Source: RBG-16-66-20 sp038040245
Lineage (GTDB): Bacteria; Pseudomonadota; Gammaproteobacteria; Burkholderiales; SG8-39
NCBI GenBank assembly: GCA_038040245.1
Contig: JBBPIU010000172.1
Coordinates: 1-5,005 of the forward strand
Direction: 5' to 3'
DNA: 5,005 nt
Positions within the stretch are counted from its first letter, which is position 1, and every line of letters starts with the position of its first letter. The notes below the pieces were generated by a model. It ran no database searches, was not told the DNA's origin, and saw only the letters and a program-made list of their open reading frames with translations. Both the position numbers and the translations under genes were made by a program. Shown piece after piece: positions 1 through 4,920 of this stretch.

Positions 1-173
1 GCCCCGGCCAGGGTGAACAGCGCTTCGCGCCGCTACTCGCCGCGCTGGTGCGCCACGGCTACGCCGGCGACATCGCGGTCGAACCCTTCGACTACGTCCC
101 CGACGGCCCCGGCGCGGCCGCCCGCGCCATCGGCTATATCAAGGGCATCCTCGAAGCGCTGCAGGAGCGCTAG
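1..173 (+). CDS. C-terminal fragment of a sugar phosphate isomerase/epimerase-like TIM-barrel protein (5' end outside the window)
   Basis: The frame runs open from position 3 to a TAG at 171-173 and gives about 56 residues. It begins PGQGEQRF, continues LVRHGYAGDIAVEPFDYV and ends KGILEALQER. The order 'PGxGE', 'L...GY.G.I.VE' and a closing helix with a Tyr-Ile-Lys segment matches the last strand and helix of xylose isomerase-like TIM barrels (AP_endonuc_2 fold; sugar phosphate isomerase/epimerase and hydroxypyruvate isomerase relatives). In that family the glutamate after the GY.G strand is often a metal ligand, and here it is the E of AVEPF. The substrate cannot be read from this fragment. 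The codons are strongly GC-rich, unlike the M15 gene that starts 10 bases downstream. No terminator is visible between the two, so read-through transcription is plausible. The family call is fairly sure; the precise enzyme is unknown. Confidence 0.72.
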   Translation, partial: PGQGEQRFAPLLAALVRHGYAGDIAVEPFDYVPDGPGAAARAIGYIKGILEALQER

Positions 174-183
174 GGCTTATCTG

Positions 184-726
184 ATGGTCTTCTCGAACGA
201 ATACCCGGTACGGATAAAGTCCGTGCTCGAATCGCTTCAAATTCCGCTCGACCTTGTCGCAACTCGCGCATTGCCTCTCCAACCGGAGGCAGACGACCTC
301 GTTGTGGTGGAGATTGGGAATACCGGAAAAGAATACAGGCTGATTCCGGCAGCCGCAAACGCGTGGCGCGAGCTGCGCTCCGCCGCAATCGCGAACGGGG
401 TAAGCCTTGAGATTGTCTCCGCGTTTCGCGGTGTCGATCGGCAGGCCGAGATCGTGCGCGACAAGCTGGCTCGCGGCTTGTCGCTGGAAGAGATTCTTGC
501 CGTGAGCGCTCCTCCCGGCTACAGCGAACATCACACGGGTTGTGCGGTCGATGTGACGACCGAAGGGGCTTTGCCGCTCGATCTGGAGTTTGAGCAGACC
601 CCGGCATTCCGGTGGTTGTCTGAAAACGCAAATTTATTCTCCTTCTTTCTCTCGTTTCCTCGAGGCAACCCCTACGGCTACGCCTTTGAGCCATGGCATT
701 GGTGTTTCAGGCGGATCACGGTCTGA
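184..726 (+). CDS. M15B zinc D,D/L,D-carboxypeptidase-like protein (VanY/LdcB type), no signal peptide
   Basis: This 180-residue protein carries the whole M15B metallopeptidase signature. SAFRGVDRQ (79-87) matches the substrate-side 'SGYRSxxxQ' element. SEHHTGCAVD (114-123) supplies zinc ligands H116 and D123. EPWHW (169-173) supplies the catalytic base E169 and the third zinc ligand H172. The family trims the terminal D-alanine (or a related residue) from peptidoglycan stem peptides or small peptides. ATG 184 was chosen because the frame upstream only shadows the isomerase gene. Its ribosome site is weak: TAGGG lies 8 bases upstream and AGGAG (163-167) 16 bases upstream. The first 40 residues contain no hydrophobic signal or anchor, although many VanY-type enzymes are exported, so it appears cytoplasmic or recycling-related. 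Its TGA overlaps the next gene's ATG. G+C is low in the 3' part (about 45% in 601-660). The family is certain; the peptide substrate is not. Confidence 0.88.
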   Translation: MVFSNEYPVRIKSVLESLQIPLDLVATRALPLQPEADDLVVVEIGNTGKEYRLIPAAANAWRELRSAAIANGVSLEIVSAFRGVDRQAEIVRDKLARGLSLEEILAVSAPPGYSEHHTGCAVDVTTEGALPLDLEFEQTPAFRWLSENANLFSFFLSFPRGNPYGYAFEPWHWCFRRITV

Positions 727-1151
727 TGATGAACGTTGAATACCGCTCCGCCACCGTCAGGGATGCTGTTGCATTGGCCCCGATGAACGCCCAACTCATT
801 CTCGACGAGGGCCATCGGAGTTCATTGACCATCTCGCAGCTGCAGGAACGAATGTCTGGCTGGTTGAAGGGGGAGTACCAGGCAACGTTGTTTGAGCTCG
901 AATCAAGGCCGATTGGCTACGCGCTCTACCGGATCGAATCCGAATATGTGTATCTGAGACAGATATTCGTTCTCCCAGGCCGGCGGCGCAGGGGTGTTGC
1001 GCGTGCAGCGCTGGAGTGGCTGCGCGGCAACGCGTGGGCTAGACGTTCAAATGTTCGGATTGACGTGCTGGTCGGCAATCGCGCGGGGATCGAGTTCTGG
1101 CGATCAGTGGGCTTCACTGACTATTGCATCACTATGGAGCGGACATACTGA
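726..1151 (+). CDS. GNAT-family N-acetyltransferase
   Basis: This 141-residue protein has a single GNAT fold. It opens VEYRSATVRDAVALAPM, the usual strand 1/helix 1 of the family. Motif A runs from VYLRQIFVLP into GRRRRGVARAALEWL (about 75-99), and the acetyl-CoA pyrophosphate-binding R-R-x-G-V-A loop is at R87-A92. Motif B follows as IDVLVGNRAGIEFWRSVGFTDY (about 112-133). The acyl acceptor (amine, antibiotic, protein N-terminus) cannot be deduced. ATG 726 overlaps the M15 gene's stop as TGATG, the classic translational-coupling arrangement; a second ATG at 729 is equally possible. An extension to ATG 693 exists but would overlap the M15 gene by 34 bases and adds only residues read from its 3' end. 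It is a middle gene of the five-gene run. The family is very sure; the specific function is open. Confidence 0.88.
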   Translation: MMNVEYRSATVRDAVALAPMNAQLILDEGHRSSLTISQLQERMSGWLKGEYQATLFELESRPIGYALYRIESEYVYLRQIFVLPGRRRRGVARAALEWLRGNAWARRSNVRIDVLVGNRAGIEFWRSVGFTDYCITMERTY

Positions 1152-1207
1152 CCTATGAAAGGGGATATTCGATCTCTTTCATACGGGCACAAGAGAAAGC
1201 ACAGCGA

Positions 1208-1735
1208 GTGATTACGGGACTTGTCTTTGATCTTCCGCACGGCCGTTGGATGGACGACGTCTTGCGTCTTCGATCCCTCTACGAGCCCGTCAGGCTGCGC
1301 TTTCCAATTGAAATAACTGTTGCGGGCTCCTCCGGCCTGGGCTGGTTCTCAACTGGACAGCGCAAGGCCGATCTGCTGCGGCATGTGGGAGAGGTCGCCA
1401 GAGGTTTTGCGCCGTTTACTTTTCGATTCGAGAGGGTTGCCCGTTTTCCGGACACAAGCGTGTACTACCTCTCTCCGCGTAACGATGCGCGCTTCCACGA
1501 TTTTCAACGGCGGCTCGCGGACTGTGGATTGCGCTTCGAGCCCGCGCCGTTTTCCTATGTGCCTCATTGCACCATCGCGATCCTTCCGCCGGGCGCGGTT
1601 GATTCGGCCCACGCGGAAATCATGGCTTGCCCGGTTCCGGACGGTCAGATACGGGTATCTTCAATCAGTTTTTATTCGGTGGATATTTCAAATCAGCAGT
1701 GCTATCAGGAGGAGCGCGTTGCTCTGGACGGCTGA
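1208..1735 (+). CDS. 2H phosphoesterase / 2'-5' RNA ligase-like protein with altered first HxT motif
   Basis: From GTG 1208 this gives 175 residues. The 2H superfamily (LigT/CPDase-like, acting on 2',3'- or 1'',2''-cyclic phosphates and 2'-5' bonds) has two H-x-T/S motifs on facing lobes. Here the second is intact as PHCTIAIL (H120, T122). At the expected first site the sequence reads FPIEITVAGSSG, that is E35-I36-T37, with glutamate for histidine. The order GLVFDLP (4-10), long helix, E-I-T strand, helices, H-C-T strand is otherwise family-like. The start is uncertain. GTG 1208 begins right at the conserved first strand, with a weak GAGAAAG upstream. A TTG at 1124 would add 28 residues with no recognisable similarity and overlap the GNAT gene by 28 bases. 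The stop is 2 bases before the Nudix start. Activity may be reduced or altered; nucleotide binding without catalysis is an alternative. Confidence 0.75.
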   Translation: MITGLVFDLPHGRWMDDVLRLRSLYEPVRLRFPIEITVAGSSGLGWFSTGQRKADLLRHVGEVARGFAPFTFRFERVARFPDTSVYYLSPRNDARFHDFQRRLADCGLRFEPAPFSYVPHCTIAILPPGAVDSAHAEIMACPVPDGQIRVSSISFYSVDISNQQCYQEERVALDG

Positions 1736-1737
1736 CA

Positions 1738-2124
1738 ATGCATCCGGTATCGATTAAGGGCGTTCTTTTGATCGACGAAAAGGTCGTGCTGGTCCGAAAT
1801 GACCGGAACGAATGGGAACTTCCGGGAGGGCATCTGGAAATAGGCGAGGCGCCGGAGCAGGCGCTGGCGCGGGAGTTCGAGGAGGAGCTGTCGATCCAGG
1901 TCGAGGCGCAGGACATCATCGACAGCTACATGTTCGAAGTCATCCCTTCGAAGAACGTGTTCATCGTGACCTACGGCTGCCGCTTGCGAGGGGAGTTCAA
2001 GCCGGCGCTGAGCACCGAGCATGCGGAGTTCGGCCTGTATGCACTTGCAGACCTTGGTCGCATTGCATTGCCTGCGGGCTATGCCCGTTCAATCGAGTCA
2101 TGGAGTTCGCATGCCAAGCCGTGA
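1738..2124 (+). CDS. Nudix hydrolase (MutT-like)
   Basis: This 128-residue, single-domain protein hydrolyses, by family knowledge, a nucleoside diphosphate linked to some group X. The Nudix box is complete from G31 to I53: G31-x5-E37-x7-R45-E46-F47-E48-E49-E50-L51-S52-I53. The only departure is serine for the usual glycine at S52. The metal-binding RExxEE core is intact. WELPGGHLE just before and within the box is typical of MutT/ADP-ribose or NTP-type enzymes. Residues outside the box do not fix the substrate. ATG 1738 follows the 2H stop by 2 bases. A strong AGGAGGAG (1707-1714) lies 23 bases upstream, too far for ideal use; GGA at 1726-1728 is better spaced but weak. The last 14 bases overlap the next gene. 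Base composition steps up within this gene near position 1800. The family is certain. Confidence 0.92.
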   Translation: MHPVSIKGVLLIDEKVVLVRNDRNEWELPGGHLEIGEAPEQALAREFEEELSIQVEAQDIIDSYMFEVIPSKNVFIVTYGCRLRGEFKPALSTEHAEFGLYALADLGRIALPAGYARSIESWSSHAKP

Positions 2125-2479
2125 ACGCGTCGCCGCATTGATCGCGATGGTCGAGCAGGGGAAGTTCGTCGAGGCGATCGAGGGGTTCTACACCGAGGAC
2201 GCCACCATGCGGGAGAACAACGAGGCGCCGCGCGGCGGAAGGGACAAGCTAGTGGAGGGCGAGCGAAAGATGCTCGCGGCGCACCAGGCCGCGCGCACGC
2301 AACCCGGGTCGACGTTCCTGATGGAGGGCGACCGGGTTGTGATCCACTGGGTGTTCGTCTTCACTCGCCACGACGGCACGAGCTTCCGCATGGAAGAACT
2401 CGCCGAGCAGCGCTGGCGCGGCGACCGGATCGTGGCGGAGCGCTTCTACTACGATCCAGCGCAGCTGCGCCCTGCGTGA
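2111..2479 (+). CDS. NTF2/SnoaL-like fold protein, function unknown
   Basis: This 122-residue protein has the small cone-shaped alpha+beta layout of the NTF2/SnoaL superfamily. Helices cover residues 4-26 and end in GFYTEDATMRENNEAPRGGRDKL (25-47), the family's 'FY..DA.....G' turn with an adjacent G-R-D-K loop. Alternating strands follow in FLMEGDRVVIHWVFVF (69-84), FRMEELAEQRWRGDRIV (92-108) and ERFYYDP (110-116). Members include ketosteroid isomerases, polyketide cyclases and many uncharacterised proteins. I do not recognise a specific enzyme or a clear catalytic dyad. ATG 2111 has GGAG (2102-2105) five bases upstream and overlaps the Nudix gene by 14 bases, so the two are probably translated together. 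G+C is high (about 72% in 2221-2280), like the transporter genes and unlike the M15, GNAT and 2H genes. It is the last gene of the run; a hairpin sits on its stop codon. Confidence 0.78.
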   Translation: MPSRERVAALIAMVEQGKFVEAIEGFYTEDATMRENNEAPRGGRDKLVEGERKMLAAHQAARTQPGSTFLMEGDRVVIHWVFVFTRHDGTSFRMEELAEQRWRGDRIVAERFYYDPAQLRPA

Positions 2480-2501
2480 GCCTGCAAACACACCAGGCTC
2501 A
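2477..2501 (+). terminator. Possible hairpin terminator or attenuator after the five-gene run
   Basis: A perfect 8-bp inverted repeat, TGAGCCTG / CAGGCTCA, flanks a 9-base A/C-rich loop (2485-2493). The left arm begins with the stop codon of the NTF2-like gene. No T-run follows, so it is not a textbook intrinsic terminator. It may stabilise the 3' end of the transcript, or partly insulate the toxin-antitoxin pair from the upstream operon. Confidence 0.4.
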
Positions 2502-2508
2502 GCACGAG

Positions 2509-2514
2509 TATCAT
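2509..2514 (+). promoter_or_regulatory. Candidate -10 box for the DUF433/DUF5615 pair
   Basis: TATCAT matches the sigma-70 -10 consensus at five of six positions and is preceded by GAG. No convincing -35 is seen: at 18-base spacing the hexamer is CAAACA, with three matches. Transcription would start near 2521, leaving a leader of about 20 bases before ATG 2543. The in-frame ATG at 2513 lies inside this box, which would rule it out as a start on that transcript. Confidence 0.35.
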
Positions 2515-2525
2515 GTCACCGTCAT

Positions 2526-2546
2526 CCATCGGAAGCCATCGCATGG
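2526..2546 (+). repeat. 10-base-spaced direct repeats and small palindrome at the antitoxin start (possible operator)
   Basis: CCATCG occurs at 2526-2531 and again at 2536-2541, spaced 10 bases, about one helical turn. The second copy runs into CCAT-CGC-ATGG (2536-2546), a 4-bp-arm palindrome over the start codon. Lying between the candidate -10 and the coding region, it could be where the antitoxin complex binds for autoregulation. It is short and could be chance. Confidence 0.25.
2531..2535 (+). promoter_or_regulatory. Ribosome binding site that selects ATG 2543 for the DUF433 gene
   Basis: GGAAG ends seven bases before ATG 2543, a good Shine-Dalgarno spacing. The in-frame ATG at 2513 has only a poor purine stretch upstream. 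This favours the shorter, 72-residue protein, which begins MGQRIVHSDPEIL as is usual for the DUF433 family. Confidence 0.55.
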
Positions 2547-2761
2547 GCCAGCGGATTGTTCATAGTGACCCGGAAATCCTCGGCGGAACGCCTGTGTTCG
2601 TCGGCACCCGCGTGCCGGTGAAGAACCTGTTCGATTATCTGGAAGGCGGCTATACCATCGAGCAGTTCCTGGACCAGTTCCCCTCGGTTTCGCGCGATCA
2701 GGCCATCGCCGCGCTCGAACTGGCGCGCGAGGTGCTGGCCCCGGATGCGCATCCTGCTTGA
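2543..2761 (+). CDS. DUF433 protein, probable antitoxin
   Basis: This 72-residue protein matches the DUF433 (PF04255) pattern end to end. RIVHSDPEILGGTPVFVGTRVPV (4-26) is the family's 'ri..dP.i.gG.Pv..GTRipV' signature. It is followed by a segment beginning LFDYLEGGYTIEQFLDQFP (29-47) and the helix DQAIAALELAREVL (53-66). The domain is a small winged/HTH-like fold, common as the upstream partner of PIN-like toxins. By family knowledge it would neutralise the downstream protein and may bind its own promoter. ATG 2543 is preferred over ATG 2513 because of the GGAAG at 2531-2535 and the position of the candidate -10. Its 3' end overlaps the DUF5615 gene by 17 bases, the usual coupling in such pairs. 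The family call is firm. The antitoxin role is inferred from pairing and order. Confidence 0.88.
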   Translation: MGQRIVHSDPEILGGTPVFVGTRVPVKNLFDYLEGGYTIEQFLDQFPSVSRDQAIAALELAREVLAPDAHPA

Positions 2762-3065
2762 TGAGTCGTTGCCGCGCGACCTGCGCGAGGAACTAACCGG
2801 GCATGCGGTTACCACCGTCAGGGAGGCAGGCTGGGCAGGATTGAAGAACGGCGAACTGCTGGCCTCGATTCGCGGCAGATTCGACCTCCTTCTGACCGCC
2901 GATCGGAATCTGGAATACCAGCAAAATCTCAAAGCGCTTCCGTTGTCGGTCGTGGTGCTGATTGCGCCGACCAACAAGCTGGAGGACCTGAAGCCGCTCG
3001 TTCCTGAACTGTTGACACGCCTCGCCTCGCTCGCCGCCAATACGTTTGTTCGTATCGGCGGCTGA
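2745..3065 (+). CDS. DUF5615 PIN-like protein, probable toxin nuclease
   Basis: This 106-residue protein fits the DUF5615/Mut7-C-like PIN family. MRILLDESLP opens with acidic D6 and E7 on the first strand. VREAGWAGLKNGELL (25-39) carries the family's 'G....+D/N.ELL' segment. FDLLLTADRNLEYQQNL (46-62) carries D47, D53 and the conserved T-A-D-R-N-L...QQNL block. PIN-domain toxins are metal-dependent ribonucleases, and D6, E7, E37, D47 and D53 are the likely acidic set here. N35 stands where many relatives have an acidic residue, so one metal ligand may be weakened. ATG 2745 lies 17 bases before the DUF433 stop. Downstream, 15 bases separate it from the end of the convergent binding-protein gene. 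The family is firm; RNase activity and toxicity are inferred. Confidence 0.87.
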   Translation: MRILLDESLPRDLREELTGHAVTTVREAGWAGLKNGELLASIRGRFDLLLTADRNLEYQQNLKALPLSVVVLIAPTNKLEDLKPLVPELLTRLASLAANTFVRIGG

Positions 3066-3073
3066 GGACCGCA

Positions 3074-3090
3074 GGCGAATTTACTTCGCC
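3074..3090. terminator. Possible shared hairpin between convergent genes
   Basis: GGCGAA (3074-3079) and TTCGCC (3085-3090) form a 6-bp stem with a 5-base loop containing the binding-protein stop codon (TTA on the plus strand). One mismatch beyond, two more G-C pairs could extend it. It lies where the toxin and transporter transcripts converge. There is no clear T-run on either strand, so it is only a weak candidate bidirectional terminator. Confidence 0.3.
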
Positions 3091-4058
3091 GGCATGATCT
3101 TGCTCGAGTAGGCGTTGGTGAACACGTCGTCGACCTTCACCGGCCGGTCGGGTTTGTTCTGCGCGAAGGTGATGTCGATCGTGCGCTGCATCAGGTCGCG
3201 CTCGATCCAGCCGATGCCGTGCTTCCTCGATCGCTCGGTAATGCACAGGTCCATGATCTGCGGCGTGGTGTTGAAGAGGGCCTCGGCGTCCAGTCCCGGC
3301 ACCACGGCGGCCATGGCGTCGATCGCCTCGCGCGGGTTGGCCTGCGCGTCGCGCCAGCCCTTGTGCGTGGCGCGCAGAAAGCGTTCGATCAGCTTCGGGT
3401 TGCGCTTCTCGAGTTCCGTGTTGACGAAGTAGGTGTGGCCGTAGATCGGCAGCCCGTAGTCGGCCCATAGCAGGTGACCGACGTTGCCCTTGCCGAGCAC
3501 TTTCTCCCAGATCGCGTAGCTGGTGTAGAGGTCGAACGAGGCGTCCACTTCCCCTGCAGCGACGATCGCCTGCTTGCCCTCGGGCTTGACGTTGACGAGG
3601 GTCACGCCGTTCGGGTCGAGCTTGTTGATCGCGGCGAAGGCGGGCCAGAGCACGCGGTGCGAATCGGCGGGCGGCACGGCGATTTTCTTGCCGACCAGGT
3701 CCTGCGGGCCGCGGATGTTGGCGCTTTTCTTGAAGAAGACGTTGTTGCCCGCCTTGTCGAACACCACCGCCACGATCCGCAGGTCGGCGCCCTTGGAGAT
3801 CGCGGTGATCACGGTGGGGGCATCCGAGATCCCGAGGTCGCCCTGCTTGAGGTCGATCTTCTTCGCGCTGTCGGCCGAGCCCGAGCCGCGCAGCACCGTG
3901 AGATCGATGTTCTCCTGCTTATAGTAGCCCTTCTTCAGTGCGATGTAGATCGGTGAGTGGTCGGCGAGCTGGAACCAGTTGAGCTGCAGCGTGAACTTGT
4001 CCTGCGCGAGCGCGGGCAAAGCGATGGCCAGGGTGAAGGCGGCAAGAAGTCTAAGCAT
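3081..4058 (-). CDS. ABC transporter periplasmic substrate-binding protein (NMT1/SsuA/TauA-like)
   Basis: This 325-residue protein starts with a Sec signal peptide: M-L-R, a hydrophobic stretch to about residue 17, and an A16-L17-A18 | Q19 cleavage site. The mature part is an NMT1/THI5-like (PF09084) type II binding protein. LQLNWFQLADHSPIYIALKKGYYKQENIDLTV (about 24-55) is the diagnostic opening. GDLGISDAPTVITAISKGADLRIVAV (73-98) and VGKKIAVPPADSH (122-134) follow as lobe-switch segments. Relatives bind taurine, alkanesulfonates, nitrate, aromatic acids or thiamine-precursor pyrimidines; the ligand cannot be chosen from sequence alone. A strong AAAGGAG (4068-4074) lies nine bases before ATG and overlaps the permease stop, so the two genes are one operon with a 15-base gap. 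It ends 15 bases from the convergent toxin gene. No ATPase gene follows. Confidence 0.92.
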   Translation of the reverse strand: MLRLLAAFTLAIALPALAQDKFTLQLNWFQLADHSPIYIALKKGYYKQENIDLTVLRGSGSADSAKKIDLKQGDLGISDAPTVITAISKGADLRIVAVVFDKAGNNVFFKKSANIRGPQDLVGKKIAVPPADSHRVLWPAFAAINKLDPNGVTLVNVKPEGKQAIVAAGEVDASFDLYTSYAIWEKVLGKGNVGHLLWADYGLPIYGHTYFVNTELEKRNPKLIERFLRATHKGWRDAQANPREAIDAMAAVVPGLDAEALFNTTPQIMDLCITERSRKHGIGWIERDLMQRTIDITFAQNKPDRPVKVDDVFTNAYSSKIMPAK

Positions 4059-4067
4059 GACGGTGTT

Positions 4068-4074
4068 CTCCTTT
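4068..4074 (-). promoter_or_regulatory. Strong ribosome binding site of the binding-protein gene, overlapping the permease stop
   Basis: Read on the minus strand, AAAGGAG sits nine bases before the binding-protein ATG, and its first base is the final A of the permease TGA. This is stronger than the permease's own site. It fits the need for more binding protein than permease from one transcript. Confidence 0.65.
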
Positions 4075-4883
4075 CAGGTGGCGGTGTCCGCGCGGTAGGC
4101 CCAGGGCGCGACCAGCTGCTCCACGGCGACGACGATGCCGTAGAGCACCAGGCCGAGCAACGAGATCAGTCCGAGCGAAGCGAAAATCGAGGGCGTCTGC
4201 AGCGTGACGCCCCCGGTGATGATGAGCGCGCCCAGCCCGCGCTCGGAGGCGACGAACTCGCCGACGATGGCGCCGATCACGCTCATGGTGGCGTTGAGCT
4301 TGAGGCCGGTGAAGATGTAGGGCAGCGCGTTCGGAAAACGGATCTTCATGAACACCTGCCAGCGGCTCGCGCGCAAGCTGCGCACCAGTTCCAGCATCTC
4401 GGGCTCGGCGGTGGCCAGGCCCACGGCGGTGTTCACCACCATCGGGAAGAAGGCGATGGTGGTGCCGATAACGATGTTCGGCCACACGCCGTAGCCGAGC
4501 CAGACGACGAACAGGGGCGCGAGCGCGATCTTGGGCAGGGTGTTGAACAGCACCAGCACCGGCATGATGGTGCGCATCAGCAGATCGTTCCAGACGATCA
4601 CCACGGCGAGGACGACGCCCAGCACCGCCGAGAGCGCGAAGGCGCCGAGCACCGCGTAGAGCGTGGTGAGGAAGTTCGCGGTCCACTGGTAGTTCGACTT
4701 CGACAGCGTCTGGAGCGCCGCCCAGGGCGAGGGCAGGATGTACTCCTTTACCTGCCAGAAATCGACCGCCAGCTGCCAGGCGAGCAGCAGGCCGAGCATC
4801 ACCAGCACGCTCGGCACGTAGTACCAGGCCGCCTGCAGCCAGCGCCGTTCAGGACCGCGCTCGCGCGGTTGTTGACTCGCCAT
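4074..4883 (-). CDS. ABC transporter permease (SsuC/TauC/NrtB-like, BPD_transp_1)
   Basis: This 269-residue inner-membrane protein has about six hydrophobic segments, near residues 22-41, 72-97, 105-130, 136-157, 197-212 and 235-258. A charged cytoplasmic N-terminus (RERGPERR) precedes the first. YILPSPWAAL (48-57) is typical of taurine/sulfonate/nitrate permeases. The EAA loop that docks onto the ATPase is at about 162-188. It reads ELVRSLRASRWQVFMKIRFP and ends ALP, with arginine (R171) where a glycine is usual. Length and order are normal for the SsuC/TauC group. A GGAG (4889-4892) lies five bases before ATG. The gene is first in a two-gene operon with the binding protein, and only 37 bases separate it from the divergent gene at 4921. 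The family is very sure; the transported compound is not known. Confidence 0.92.
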   Translation of the reverse strand: MASQQPRERGPERRWLQAAWYYVPSVLVMLGLLLAWQLAVDFWQVKEYILPSPWAALQTLSKSNYQWTANFLTTLYAVLGAFALSAVLGVVLAVVIVWNDLLMRTIMPVLVLFNTLPKIALAPLFVVWLGYGVWPNIVIGTTIAFFPMVVNTAVGLATAEPEMLELVRSLRASRWQVFMKIRFPNALPYIFTGLKLNATMSVIGAIVGEFVASERGLGALIITGGVTLQTPSIFASLGLISLLGLVLYGIVVAVEQLVAPWAYRADTAT

Positions 4884-4920
4884 CCTTGCTCCGCCGAAAA
4901 TGTAACGAACTGGTTAAATC
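4884..4920. promoter_or_regulatory. 37-base divergent intergenic region with a TAAC-N6-GTTA dyad
   Basis: This short, relatively AT-rich gap must serve both the permease operon (-) and the gene at 4921 (+). It holds an inverted repeat, TAAC-GAACTG-GTTA (4903-4916), at its centre, which could be an operator for a dimeric regulator. On the minus strand TACATT (4904-4899) is a candidate -10 with no good -35. The plus-strand gene shows no Shine-Dalgarno site here, so its start or leader is uncertain. Confidence 0.35.

Noticed and set aside
13..183. Upstream extension of the M15 gene to a GTG at 13
   Set aside because: This stretch is the out-of-frame reading of the isomerase C-terminus. It is rich in Ser/Pro/Ala/Arg and has no signal-peptide character.
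1707..1714. AGGAGGAG as the ribosome binding site of the Nudix gene
   Set aside because: It lies 23 bases before ATG 1738 and no better-spaced ATG, GTG or TTG is in the Nudix frame. It also encodes Gln-Glu-Glu in the 2H gene, so it may be incidental.
184..2479. Integron gene-cassette array suggested by the run of small enzymes
   Set aside because: The genes overlap or abut with no attC-like imperfect palindromes between them, which excludes a cassette structure here.
2522..3040. Minus-strand open frame opposite the DUF433/DUF5615 pair
   Set aside because: It has no recognisable domain, and both plus-strand frames match known families across their full length.
3474..3956. Long plus-strand open frame opposite the binding-protein gene (also 3115-3432 and 3574-3924)
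   Set aside because: These are antisense shadows produced by GC-rich codons. The minus-strand frame has a signal peptide, a strong ribosome site and clear NMT1 family motifs.
4051..4686. Second minus-strand open frame within the permease gene
   Set aside because: It encodes a low-complexity Arg/His/Ala-rich product in another frame of the clear permease gene and has no family features.
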